NCBI GenBank assembly: GCA_964407495.1
Contig: CAYOVP010000004.1
Coordinates: 4,150 to 68,149 of the forward strand
Direction: 5' to 3'
Source: JAJRZX01 sp964407495
Lineage (GTDB): Bacteria; Desulfobacterota; GWC2-55-46; JADFVP01
Length of the DNA: 64,000 nt
Position numbers and translations under genes: made by a program. Below are positions 44,301 to 53,300 of the stretch, piece by piece. Within the stretch, counting starts at the first letter, position 1, and each line of letters starts with the position of its first letter. The notes beneath the pieces were generated by a model. The model did no database searches. It saw only the letters and a list, made by a program, of their open reading frames with translations, and was not told the DNA's origin.

Positions 44301-44376
44301 GGCCCTGGAGAACGCCCCGGAAGAGGTCAGAAGGCTTGCGAGGAAGAAAATCACCGCACTGGAAGACAGCAAATAA
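41359..44376 (+). CDS. GT-C type membrane glycosyltransferase with accessory beta-sandwich module and C-terminal TPRs
   Basis: This is a three-part protein of 1005 residues. Residues 1-400 hold about 11 membrane helices with an acidic pair in the first periplasmic loop (SMLDEGALLYVAERL, Asp37-Glu38), as in PMT/ArnT-like enzymes that use polyprenyl-phosphate sugars on the periplasmic side. Residues of about 600-740 form a beta-rich module (GDGVLFEVFIYD, YLDPKNN, AGWGEP) similar to parts of the proteins at 47537 and 50397. Residues of about 780-1000 are tetratricopeptide-type repeats (LGRVYEERGEAGKASVEYGM, LLLRGGDYQAAARYYAEALR). The combination is unusual. A Dpm1-like synthase in the same operon could supply its donor. 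Confidence 0.78.
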   Translation: MNSPERPAQRRLAGLAVFIIGVIVYLPIARTDLSMLDEGALLYVAERLTKGDVLYRDIVTGIMPGVYYLQALLFSVLGYSVMAGRVLACATLALNALLLYAISTFFATRKTSFALSLLFVFTALPSYWMAGYSQVSITLVLTATLFFLRYIGSSGFFDLLISGVSAGLALVFKQNYGVFITAGLGLMLLARLALKREGRPVLVFSAAFLSPIIIMVFYFYCAGALPHMTEYTFLSLFKKAAGAYYKPYPLLSRADPLFFTHELYNFIPFRGLAIWSLKEGYVREAWVRAAVVVIYSLAPLIISASMLYSAIAIVRRRLGWAEATIFLVSALLFLGVFPRSDIHHLIFILPPLMVSGTLLATRLPLRGRTHQIARASAYILMGLFSALCLVSSYMPVFHPAPGREKAALQIPRAEGIRVEKREAGVIRAVTGHIRKNTGPDEPILVVPTGAMYYFLTGRRSVVPYPLIMPGAMDETRVIEAIERTRLRYIVYSDMSFDEETLSRHMPLIHGYIRENYHIDESYPLARTGGDVYVLRRGKAQEEVTPLDREAEEALGQMRGSSAPILSDLVKSIERARSGVILGDRTMAPLFRSNQVRRNAWLMKDAILQEPGRGWSKVYTAFSLHIPRGAALRFSIGQSPVVWSPWFGDGVLFEVFIYDKTTGKISRIFSRYLDPKNNISERRWFTYLAGLKKYEGHDLIVYFVTSGGPRFNLTMGEMNRWRQVDMAGWGEPALLYIGRGPGPAAEVLHVESPMASLPTPALALMAGFGDISFILREAKEHPGDYDVRLTLGRVYEERGEAGKASVEYGMGLDLYARGREARIRLARLLSKAGETARAKALIEEGLRLDPDEAGLNMAMAGLLLRGGDYQAAARYYAEALRARPGLYAARLGLGRTYIKARRADDALEEARKLVESYPENLPALMLLGDAYRLKKEWKKAEKTYRKALELFPRSALARTRLALTLSAEGRRAEALRAYRETLALENAPEEVRRLARKKITALEDSK

Positions 44377-44392
44377 GGACTGGCAGAGGACA

Positions 44393-45190
44393 ATGGAGAT
44401 AGGCAGAGGTATAAGGAGGGCGCTCGAGTTCAAGCACCTCGTGGCCGAGTTCGTAAGGAGCGACCTCAAGGCAAAGTACGTTGGCTCCACGCTCGGGCTC
44501 TACTGGTCTGTGGTCAACCCCATACTCCTGCTCATCATCTACACGCTCGTCTTCTCCGTTATACTCGGAGTAAGATTCAAGACTGGTCAGAGTTCCAACC
44601 ACTACGCCCTGTACCTCTTCTGCGGCATGCTCCCCTGGCTCACCTTCCAGGAATCCATCACCACGAGCGTAAGCACGCTCACAAAGAACGCGAGCCTCGT
44701 AAAGAACGTGGTCTTTCCACTGAAGACACTCCATACCTCCATGGTCATCTCAGGGCTCATAAGCGAACTCATAGGCATTGCCATACTCCTCGTCTTCAGG
44801 CTCGTACTCCTTCATTCCATCGGCTACCTCATACCCTTCCTGGTGGTTATAGTCTTCTTCCAGTTTCTCATGACCATGGGGTTTGCCCTCTTCCTCTCGG
44901 CCCTCAATGTCTTTTTCAGGGACGTCAACCCCCTCATGAGGCCGCTCATCAGGATGTGGATGTACCTCACACCCGTATTCTTTCCCCTATCCATCATCCC
45001 TACGAAGGTGAGGATATTCATATACATGAACCCCATGACGCCTCTCATAACGGCATACAGGGACGTTCTCCTGAATGATAAACTGCCTGGTGCTGGCTTC
45101 ATATACTTCATCTTCTTCTCAGTTGCCATCTTCATCTTCGGCTACAGGTTCTTTACCAAAAACCATATGAAACTCGTGGACCTCCTATAG
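44393..45190 (+). CDS. wzm: ABC-2 type polysaccharide exporter permease (Wzm-like)
   Basis: This is the membrane subunit of the ABC exporter that moves finished O-antigen or similar glycan across the inner membrane. I set the start at ATG 44393 (AGAGGA upstream, 16 bases after the previous stop). This gives 265 residues beginning with the amphipathic gate-helix region (RALEFKHLVAEFVRSDLKAK) and KYVGSTLGLYWSVVNP, the conserved opening of Wzm/TagG proteins. Six membrane helices are evident. Upstream in-frame starts lie inside the preceding gene and would add a basic, non-homologous stretch. Its ATPase partner follows after three bases. Confidence 0.92.
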   Translation: MEIGRGIRRALEFKHLVAEFVRSDLKAKYVGSTLGLYWSVVNPILLLIIYTLVFSVILGVRFKTGQSSNHYALYLFCGMLPWLTFQESITTSVSTLTKNASLVKNVVFPLKTLHTSMVISGLISELIGIAILLVFRLVLLHSIGYLIPFLVVIVFFQFLMTMGFALFLSALNVFFRDVNPLMRPLIRMWMYLTPVFFPLSIIPTKVRIFIYMNPMTPLITAYRDVLLNDKLPGAGFIYFIFFSVAIFIFGYRFFTKNHMKLVDLL

Positions 45191-45193
45191 AAA

Positions 45194-46465
45194 ATGATCG
45201 CGATAAGGGCCGAGAACCTCGGCAAGAAATACGAAATCTACAAAAAACCATCTCACAGGCTCGCCGAGATGATCTTTCCCCGCGGCAAGAAGCGGCACAG
45301 GGAGATGTGGGCCCTGAGAGAGATAAACTTCGAGATAGAGAAGGGCTCCACCTGCGGCATCATAGGACACAACGGCGCAGGAAAGAGTACTCTGCTCAGG
45401 CTCCTGTCTGGCCTTAGCCAGCCTACCACAGGGCGCATAATCACCAAGGGCAAGGTTACGAGCGTACTTCAACTCGGCGCTGGCTTCAGGGGAGACTTCA
45501 CGGGCAGGGCCAACCTGTACATGAACTGCTCGCTCATGGGTTTATCCAAGGAAGTCATTGAAGACAAGTTCGAGGAGATAGTAGACTTTGCCGAACTGGG
45601 CGACTTCATAGACCTGCCGGTGAACACCTATTCCTCGGGCATGAAGATGCGCCTCACCTTCTCCATCATGGTAGCCCTCGAGCCGGAGATTCTCCTCATA
45701 GACGAGGTCATAGCCGTTGGGGACGAGTACTTCCGCGGAAAGTGCTTCAACAAGATAAACGACCTCAAGCGCTCTGGCACAACCCTCTTAATCGTCACGC
45801 ACAGCCTTTACAACCTGAGGAGCATCTGCGACCGGGTCATGCTCCTGGAGAAAGGCCGCCTCGTGGCCAATGGCCAGCCCGACGACGTAGTGGACAGGTA
45901 CCTCAATATGGTACACGCCCAGAGGGAGAAGAAGGTACAGAAGATAAACACCGCGGCAAAAGAAAGAAGGGGCGCAAAGAACGCCCCCCCGAGGTGGGGT
46001 GAGGGCACCATACGCATCGAGGGCGTACGCCTCCTGGACAAGAACGGCACCGAGCGCAATGTCTTTCATCCAGGAGATTACCTGACTGTAGAGGCCTCTT
46101 ACAGCGTACGGGAGACCACTGAACACCCTGTCTTCGGCATAGGTATCTTCAGAAGCGATGGAACGTACATTTCGGGTATCAACCACCTCTGGCACAGAAA
46201 CCCGCTGGACATAGTCGAACTCAAGGCAGGGACGACCGGCGTTGTCTCCTGCACCATAGAGAACCTGCCCCTGCTCATGGGTAGTTACTACATATCCTAT
46301 TACTGCTACGACCACAGTGAACTCGCCCCCACGCCCATAGACCACATGGAGAAGGCCCTCGTCTTCGAGGTCATGGAAGGCAATGTCATAGAGCACGGCA
46401 TGGTCTCCATAGCCACGAGATGGGAGATAAGGGAGATAAGGGAAGAGGCCCATGAACCCGCTTAA
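45194..46465 (+). CDS. wzt: ABC polysaccharide exporter ATPase with C-terminal glycan-binding domain (Wzt-like)
   Basis: Residues 1-245 are the ATPase: Walker A GHNGAGKSTLL, signature YSSGMKMRL, Walker B EILLIDEV and switch His in VTHSL. After a Lys-rich linker, residues of about 270-420 form a Wzt C-terminal-like beta-sandwich (IRIEGVRLLDKNGTERNVF, FHPGDYLTVEASY, LMGSYYISYYCYDH, ending ATRWEI). In E. coli O8/O9a this domain recognises the modified non-reducing end of the finished O-antigen. Its presence here implies that chain termination and export are coupled. The next gene, a methyltransferase with coiled coil, overlaps by 14 bases. Confidence 0.94.
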   Translation: MIAIRAENLGKKYEIYKKPSHRLAEMIFPRGKKRHREMWALREINFEIEKGSTCGIIGHNGAGKSTLLRLLSGLSQPTTGRIITKGKVTSVLQLGAGFRGDFTGRANLYMNCSLMGLSKEVIEDKFEEIVDFAELGDFIDLPVNTYSSGMKMRLTFSIMVALEPEILLIDEVIAVGDEYFRGKCFNKINDLKRSGTTLLIVTHSLYNLRSICDRVMLLEKGRLVANGQPDDVVDRYLNMVHAQREKKVQKINTAAKERRGAKNAPPRWGEGTIRIEGVRLLDKNGTERNVFHPGDYLTVEASYSVRETTEHPVFGIGIFRSDGTYISGINHLWHRNPLDIVELKAGTTGVVSCTIENLPLLMGSYYISYYCYDHSELAPTPIDHMEKALVFEVMEGNVIEHGMVSIATRWEIREIREEAHEPA

Positions 46466-47540
46466 ACTGCCCTTTGACCAGTACCAGAGATACCGCGTCG
46501 TTGCCGACGCCGTGGAGGCAGTGCGCAGTGAGGGCAGGCCGCTAAGCATCCTCGATGTTGGCGGAAGCCCGGGCCTGATCCTCGACTTCCTCCCCACCGA
46601 CCGTATCGTCATACTCGACATGACGGAATCATCGAGGGGGCGATGCATACGTGGAGACGGCACGCGCCTGCCCTTCCATGACAGGGCCTTTGATGTCGTA
46701 ACCAGCGTGGATGTACTCGAACACATCGCTCCCCCGGCCCGCCGCACCTTTATGGAGGAGATTAAACGCGTCTCTAAAAAATACGTCTTCATCGCCGCAC
46801 CGCTTCGAAGCGAGTCCGTGGTGGAGGCCGAGCGCCTCCTCTTCGAGACCCTCAAGGCCTCTACCGGCAGAGAGCACGCCTTCTTGAAGGAACACCTCGA
46901 ATACGGTCTGCCGGAGAAGGGCGAGACAATAAGCATACTCAAGGAGGGCGGCTGGGAGACCCTTGCCGTTCCCAACGGGGCGCTGAAGCGCTGGCTCCCC
47001 ATGATGGCCCTCTCGCTCTACATGGAGGGAGACCCCTTCCTCTGCACCCTCACAGGGAGGGTGAATGCCTTCTACAACGCCAACTACTACGTAGATGACA
47101 ATTGCTCGCCCTCGTACCGCAGTCTACTGGCAGTTGCAAGGCAGGGATTTACAAAAGAAGCCTCCTCCGCCATCCGGGGGCTCGAGAGCAAGAAGGGCAT
47201 GGAAAAGGAACTCGATCTGTCGTGGCTCTCGCTCTTTGTCGACCTCTTCGGCTACAGGGACCTCAGGGAGGCCAGGGAGGCCGAACGCCTGGAGTTCAGG
47301 AAGGTCATCGAGGCCAGGGAGAGACACATAGATAGCCTCAAGGAGACGGTCGAGGCCAGGGAGAGACACATAGATAGCCTCAAGGAGACGGTGAGGAAGA
47401 AAGACTCACGCATCGAGAGACAGAGAAAGACCATAGAGGCGCTCCAGAGGAGACTCGAGGCCCTTGAAGAATCGAGGGGAGTAAAGGTACTCAAGGGCCT
47501 TGGCGTCATAAAGAATCCCGGCTCAGAGGGCAGGCGATGA
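46452..47540 (+). CDS. Methyltransferase with C-terminal coiled coil, candidate WbdD-like chain terminator
   Basis: The 362-residue protein has an N-terminal methyltransferase core (LSILDVGGSPGLILDF, FDVVTSVDVLEHIAPPARRT) and ends in a long helix. From about residue 285 hydrophobic residues recur every seventh position through at least eight heptads (IEARERH, IDSLKET, VEARERH, IDSLKET, VRKKDSR, IERQRKT, IEALQRR, LEALEES). Residues 287-314 are two identical 14-residue units encoded by a 42-bp tandem repeat. E. coli WbdD couples a methyltransferase to a coiled-coil ruler that sets O-antigen length. The position right after Wzt supports the analogy, although no kinase domain is visible here. Confidence 0.78.
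   Translation: MNPLKLPFDQYQRYRVVADAVEAVRSEGRPLSILDVGGSPGLILDFLPTDRIVILDMTESSRGRCIRGDGTRLPFHDRAFDVVTSVDVLEHIAPPARRTFMEEIKRVSKKYVFIAAPLRSESVVEAERLLFETLKASTGREHAFLKEHLEYGLPEKGETISILKEGGWETLAVPNGALKRWLPMMALSLYMEGDPFLCTLTGRVNAFYNANYYVDDNCSPSYRSLLAVARQGFTKEASSAIRGLESKKGMEKELDLSWLSLFVDLFGYRDLREAREAERLEFRKVIEARERHIDSLKETVEARERHIDSLKETVRKKDSRIERQRKTIEALQRRLEALEESRGVKVLKGLGVIKNPGSEGRR
47310..47393 (+). repeat. 42-bp tandem repeat, two copies, inside the coiled-coil coding region
   Basis: Two adjacent 42-base units (47310-47351 and 47352-47393) differ only at the last base. Each encodes EARERHIDSLKETV, exactly two heptads, so gain or loss of a unit keeps frame and heptad phase. Confidence 0.9.
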
Positions 47541-49420
47541 AGATACTCGAGGTAATACACGACTTTCTGCCAGGCCATACGGCGGGCTCAGAGGTCTATA
47601 CCTTCAAACTCTCCAAGGAGTTCCAGAAGATGGGCCACGAGGTGAGTCTCTTCTTTACCGAGGCCGACCGCAGGGCAGAGCAGTACTCACTGAGAGAACG
47701 CCTGTACGAGGGCCTGCACTGCTACGAGGCAGTAGTGAACAGACAGTACTCCGACTTTCGTGAGACCTACGAGAACAGGGCCATGGAGGCCCTCTTCACC
47801 AAGGTTCTCGATATGACGCGGCCTCATATCATACATCTACAGCACATCATCAACCACTCCATTGGTTATACGCGGATTGCCAGAGAGCGCGGCATCCCCA
47901 TAGTCTTCACGCTCCACGACTACTACCTGACGTGCCCCCTCGGGGGTCAGCGCATCAGGCCAGATCTTGCCATCTGCCACGAAGTGGACCCTGCCATCTG
48001 CGCCCGGTGCGTCTCACGGTACTCCAAGAACTCCTTTCGCCTGAAGAGGCTCTTCGAGAAGGTCTCCGGCAGGCTCCGCGACCCTGTCGGGCTCGACCTC
48101 GCAGGTTCTCTGGAGAGGGCAGAAATAAGGACCGAGCCCGGGCGCAGGGTAAAAAAGGGCCGGCTCCGCATAGGGAACGAGATGAGAGAGGCCATCGTAA
48201 CGACAGGACCCTCGGTAGTATCCTTCAGGACAAGGGTGCCCGAAGAAGCGAGCCTTGTCTTCGCAACAGGCCTCAAGGAGACAAAGCCAAGAGGTGCCGA
48301 GGGTGAGGCGACCTTCTCTGTAAGGATAGACGACAAGGAGGTCTTCAGAACCGAGATGCACCCCTCAAGAGCCGGGACCTGCGAAAAAAACTCTGACAAT
48401 GAAAAGGCACAGGGGGCGGGTTGGGCCGAGCACAGTATTAGTCTTGAGACCCTTGCCGGAAAAAAGATCCGAATCGACCTCGTTACGGAAAAGGGCCCTT
48501 CAGGGGCCTGGTCAGGGCTCACCGCAGGGTGGGCAGGGGTGCGTATAGACGCGCCCTCGACGCGGGGGTCCTCGCCTGGAAGGGGGCTTGCCGCAAGGTC
48601 TTTTCTCAGGTTCAACGGCCTCTTCGAGAACATGGCCGCAAAGAAACTCGTACCCGAGGTGCGAAGGCGGAGGCTTCGCATCCTCAAGGCCGCAGAAGAC
48701 ATAGACCTCTTCATAGCGCCCTCGCGTTTTCTTCGCGACCGTTTCATCGAGTTCGGCCTCCCAGAAGAAAAGATACTCTACTCGGATTATGGTTTTGACA
48801 TAGAACTCTTTCGCAGGAGGAGCCCGGGAAAGAGCCGGGCCACAAGAGGGACAAGACGGGTATGTTTCGGATACACTGGCAGCCTCGTACCGCACAAGGG
48901 CGTACACGTCCTCGTAAAGGCCTTCCGCGGGCTCGACCCGGAAAAGGCGGAACTCCGGGTATACGGCGACCTAACGTGGTTTCCCGATTATGTTGCAAGA
49001 CTCCGTGAGGAGGCCGGGGATGCCGCGATAAAGTTCATGGGCTCCTTTGACAATAGTGAAGTGCCCCGCGTGCTCGCCGGCATGGACGTCCTCGTGGTGC
49101 CTTCCATCTGGTTCGAGAACTCGCCGCTCACCATACACGAGGCCTTCATCTCCGGCACGCCCGTAATAACGAGCAACCTCGGGGGCATGGCCGAACTCGT
49201 TGAAGACGGGGTCTCGGGCCTTGTCTTCGAGACAGGCAACGCCGCAGACCTTCGCGCGAAGATGGAGGCGGTCATAGAGGAACCGGGGCTTCTCGCGAGG
49301 CTCCGCGAGGGTCTGCCTGGTGTGAAGACGATATCCGATGACGCCCGTCATATGGAAGAGATCTTCAGGGACCTTGTCTCGGGCAGGAGAGACGGGATGA
49401 ACGCATGGGTACAGGGCTGA
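47537..49420 (+). CDS. Glycosyltransferase family 4 with an inserted beta-sandwich module
   Basis: The 627-residue protein has GT4 halves separated by an insertion. The N-domain (1-190) has IHDFLPGHTAGSEVYTFKLS, FTLHDYYLTCPLGGQ and a Cys cluster (ICHEVDPAICARCV). Residues of about 195-345 are a beta-rich insert (ATFSVRIDDKEVF, WAEHSISLETLAGKKI, GPSGAWSGLTAGWAGV) similar to modules in the proteins at 41359 and 50397. The C-domain (about 385-627) has VCFGYTGSLVPHKGVHVLVK and EX7E in ENSPLTIHEAF. The start overlaps the previous stop as ATGA. The insert might position the growing glycan. Confidence 0.83.
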   Translation: MKILEVIHDFLPGHTAGSEVYTFKLSKEFQKMGHEVSLFFTEADRRAEQYSLRERLYEGLHCYEAVVNRQYSDFRETYENRAMEALFTKVLDMTRPHIIHLQHIINHSIGYTRIARERGIPIVFTLHDYYLTCPLGGQRIRPDLAICHEVDPAICARCVSRYSKNSFRLKRLFEKVSGRLRDPVGLDLAGSLERAEIRTEPGRRVKKGRLRIGNEMREAIVTTGPSVVSFRTRVPEEASLVFATGLKETKPRGAEGEATFSVRIDDKEVFRTEMHPSRAGTCEKNSDNEKAQGAGWAEHSISLETLAGKKIRIDLVTEKGPSGAWSGLTAGWAGVRIDAPSTRGSSPGRGLAARSFLRFNGLFENMAAKKLVPEVRRRRLRILKAAEDIDLFIAPSRFLRDRFIEFGLPEEKILYSDYGFDIELFRRRSPGKSRATRGTRRVCFGYTGSLVPHKGVHVLVKAFRGLDPEKAELRVYGDLTWFPDYVARLREEAGDAAIKFMGSFDNSEVPRVLAGMDVLVVPSIWFENSPLTIHEAFISGTPVITSNLGGMAELVEDGVSGLVFETGNAADLRAKMEAVIEEPGLLARLREGLPGVKTISDDARHMEEIFRDLVSGRRDGMNAWVQG

Positions 49421-49424
49421 GAGG

Positions 49425-50393
49425 GTGGATCCCGTCGAGAGAACCAAGAACAAGGTCGCTGTCTCCATAGTCATACCCACGCTGAACGGAGGCAAGACCT
49501 TCACCGAGTGCCTCGGGGCCCTCTTCTCTCAGGATACAGAGAGGCCCTTCGAGGTAATAGTCCTGGACTCGGGCTCAGGGGACGGTACACGAGAGGCGGC
49601 GAGCAGGGCGGGCGCAAGGCTCTACGACGTCGGCCCGGGGGAGTTCAACCACGGAGAGACGAGAAACAGGGGCATAGGCCTTGCAAGGGGAGAGGTGGTC
49701 ATACTCATGACGCAGGATGCGGTGCCAATTGGAAAAAACTGGCTCGACTCCCTTACCCGCCCCTTCTCCGAAGACCCGCTCGTGGCAGGCGTATACGCGA
49801 GGCAGGTGCCACGTGAAGACGCGGACGTCCTCACGAAGAGACACCTCGGCCAGTGGCTGACAGGAAGGACCGAGCGGCACGTCTCCTATATCAGTGACCG
49901 CGGAGCGTACGAGAAGATGAGGCCCATGGAGAGATATTTCTTTTGCAACTTCGACGATGTCTGCTCGGCCATACGAAAGAGCGTATGGGAGAAGATACCC
50001 TACGAGAGGACAGACTTTGGCGAGGACATAGCCTGGTCCAAGAAGGCCCTGGAGGCGGGGTTCAAGATAGTCTTCGAGCCCTCTGCCAGCGTACGGCACT
50101 CGCACTCCAGAAGTCTTGCCTATGAGTACAGGAGGACGCGGCTCTGCCACAGGCGGCTCTTCGAGATTTTCGGGATGAGGACAGTGCCAACCAAGAGACT
50201 CCTCCTGCGCTATGCCTTGCGGTCGGCCATTAAGGACGCCTCCTATGTCTGGCGCAGAGAGCCCTCCCTAACAAAACGCCTTGCCCTCATGGCGAGAACG
50301 CCGCTCATGAGCCTTGTAAACGTATATGCCCAGTACAGCGGCGCCCTGGACGCCATGAGGGGTAGCAAGAACAAAAGAATGCCTGGAGTCTGA
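49425..50393 (+). CDS. Glycosyltransferase family 2, rhamnosyltransferase-like (GTG start)
   Basis: The 322-residue GT2 enzyme has VSIVIPTLNGGKTFTECLGA, IVLDSGSGDGTREAA, the acceptor-side motif GEFNHGETRNRGI and ILMTQDAVPIGKNW. FNHGETRN is characteristic of rhamnosyltransferase-like GT2 proteins, so a deoxyhexose donor is plausible but unproven. The C-terminal part has FGEDIAWSKKALEAGFKIVF (the ED motif) and a basic helical tail. It begins with GTG preceded by GAGAG, five bases after the previous stop. Confidence 0.86.
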   Translation: MDPVERTKNKVAVSIVIPTLNGGKTFTECLGALFSQDTERPFEVIVLDSGSGDGTREAASRAGARLYDVGPGEFNHGETRNRGIGLARGEVVILMTQDAVPIGKNWLDSLTRPFSEDPLVAGVYARQVPREDADVLTKRHLGQWLTGRTERHVSYISDRGAYEKMRPMERYFFCNFDDVCSAIRKSVWEKIPYERTDFGEDIAWSKKALEAGFKIVFEPSASVRHSHSRSLAYEYRRTRLCHRRLFEIFGMRTVPTKRLLLRYALRSAIKDASYVWRREPSLTKRLALMARTPLMSLVNVYAQYSGALDAMRGSKNKRMPGV

Positions 50394-50396
50394 TAC

Positions 50397-53300
50397 ATGC
50401 GCATAGCACTTGTGATACACGGTTTTCCGCCAGAGAACATGGCCGGCTCCGAGGTCTATACCTGTAACCTTGCCCTCGAACTCGCAAGGCGCCACGAGGT
50501 CTCTGTATTTCACCGCGTGGCAGACCCTGAGCGGCCAGAGTACGAGATTCAAAAACGCGAGTACAGGGGTCTCAAGATCACCACCATAAACAACAACTTC
50601 CGTAACTGCCCGGAGTTTTCCTGGACATACCGTAACGACGAGATAGCGCGGCGTTTCGGTGAGTTCCTCGACGAGACGAGGCCAGAGGTAGTACACTTTC
50701 ACCACCTCACGTGCCTCTCAACCACCTGTGTCCACGAGGCACGCAGGCGGTCCATACCCACGCTGTACACCCTCCACGACTTCTGGCTCATCTGCCAGAG
50801 AGGCCAACTCCTCAGAAGAGACCTGCAGATCTGCCCAGGCCCCTCACCGGAGGCCTGCGCCACCTGTCTTGCCTCGCAGATCGCAATGGGCGGAAAATCG
50901 AGGAAAGCGGCCCAGGCCCTGAAAAAAGGGCTTCCCCCTCTCAGGCGCGGCGGCAGGGCAAAGGAACTCTTGAGAAAGGTCTTTCTCCTCTCCTCGAAGA
51001 CCCTGAAAGGAGGTAATGACCGAGCCGCCGAGGAGATAAGAAAACGGGAAGAGCATATCCGCGAGGTCTTCTCGCTCGTCGATATCTTCATCTCACCCTC
51101 AGAGTTCGTAAGGGCGAGGTTCATAGAGGCCGGCGTGCCGGCGGAAAAGACAAGATACCTCGACAACGGCTTCGATACATCCTTGTTCAAGGACGTGACA
51201 AGGAAACCCTCAGAAAAAATACGCTTCGGGTACTTGGGCACCTGGATACCCTCCAAGGGCGTACACGTGCTCCTGAAGGCCTTTGGCAGGGTAAGGGATA
51301 AGAAGGCCTTGCTCACCGTACATGGCCGTCCCGCGCCATACGACGGTTACAGGGACTATGAGAGCGAACTCAGGGACCTTGCCAGGGCGAACCCTGCCAT
51401 CCGCCTTGCCGGGCCCTATGACAACAGGGACGTTGGCCGGCTCCTCTCTGAAATCGACGTCCTCGTGGTGCCCTCCATCTGGTACGAGAACTCCCCGCTC
51501 ACTGTGCACGAGGCCTACCTTGCCGGCGTTCCTGTCCTGGCCTCAGAGATCGGCGGCCTTGCCGAGTACGTAGGCCAGGGCCGCGGGGGGGTGAACTTTC
51601 GCGCCGGTGACCACGAAGACCTCTACAGGAAGATATGCGCCATAATAGACGACCCCTCTCTCATAGAGGAGATGCGCGGTACGATCCCGCCCGTAAAGAG
51701 CATAGACGAGAACGCAGTAGAGTTGGAGGAGATATACAGAGAACTCTCTGCCCCTGCCGTGCCTTGCGGTTATGACTTCAAGAGCAATCTCTTTACCGCA
51801 GAGGTAAAAAAAGAGGGTAAAGGCTTTTCCGAGTGCGCATACCCCAGGTTCAAGCACAAGGAGATGGTAAACAAGAGCGCCTTCAAGGTGGGGGGCGAGG
51901 AGCGCCGGGTCCTCTTCGAGCACCCGGCCATACGCGTTGGCGACACTTCAATGACCCTTGCCTTCAGGAAAGTGGAGATCAGGCAAGGCGATGCCCTGGA
52001 GTTCGGCATCGGCATAAACGAAGAGGCCTGGGACAAGCCGGGCGACGGGGTAGACTTCGAGGTCCTTGTAAAGGAGGGCGGGACGCTCTCGTCTGTCTTC
52101 AAGAAATACGTCGACCCCAAGGGCAAGGAGGCGGATAGAAAGTGGTTTGATGAAAGAGTGGGCCTTGGGGCCTTTGAGGGCCGGACCATCGAGATACTCT
52201 TTCGCACCTCTGCGGGGCCGCGCGGCGATACGGAGTATGACTGGGCAGGCTGGAGCGAGCCCTCGGTGGTGAGCGCCGATGGCGCGAGGCGGCGCCTCCT
52301 CGATGAACTGGAGGGCGCCTTTATCGTGCGGTACGAGAAGAAGGAAGAAGAGGTCCTCGAGGACGTCCTCTACCTTGGTGATGATGCTCGCCATGTCGTC
52401 TCCCTCGACAAGGGAGTGGAACTCCTGTACAGGGGTGTACCTGTCCCGAGGGGCGCAAGGCTGAGGCTCGGCATGGGCGCAAGGACCGGGGGAGGAGGGG
52501 TCGGACTCAAGGGCGGACTCGAGATAGACATCAAGTGCGGGGCCAAGGAGGAGACCATATTCTCCAAGAACGCCCTGGCCGTACTCTCCAAGCGTCTCAC
52601 GAGCAGGGCCTGGCATGACGTGGAGATAGACCTGTCGAGGTTCGGCGGCAGGGAGGTTGACTTCCTCTTCAGGAACAGGAGCGCCCAGGCACTGGGACTC
52701 GGCCCCCTGGAACTAATCTCCGGGGAGAAGAGAAAGATACGCCCCAGGAGACCGGGGCGCACGAATGTCCTAATCATTACTCTCGATGCCGTGCGGGCCG
52801 ACCGCATGGGCTTCATGGGTGCAAGGGGCATGGAGACTCCCTGCCTCGACCGCTTTGCGCGCGAAGGAGTCGTCTTTACAAACCACTTCGCACAATCGCA
52901 CATAACCATACCATCGCACCTCTCGCTTCTCTCTTCCCAGTTTCCACGGACCATAAAGACCCTCGATAACTACCAGTACAACCTCCCTCCCCTCGATACG
53001 ATAGCAGAGAGGCTCGGCAGACATGGCTACAGGACCTCGGCGGTGGTGAGCGTCTCTCTACTCAATCCATCGTGGTGCAGGGGCATAGAGCGGGGCTTTG
53101 ACGAGTACTTCCCAGTCCTCGGCAGGGAACGCACCGCCACACAGGCCCTCAATATACTCGGCAACTGGATAGAAGGCCTGGGCACGGAGCCCTTTTTCTC
53201 CTGGATACACCTCTATGACGCCCACTTTCCATACCAGGCCCCAAGGCCTTTTCATGGCATGTACAACAAAGGTGTCTCTTCCATGGAGGCACCCTCCATA

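Noticed and set aside
45788..47002. Minus-strand frame of about 400 codons opposite wzt and the methyltransferase
   Set aside because: It runs across two well-supported overlapping plus-strand genes and has no recognisable feature.
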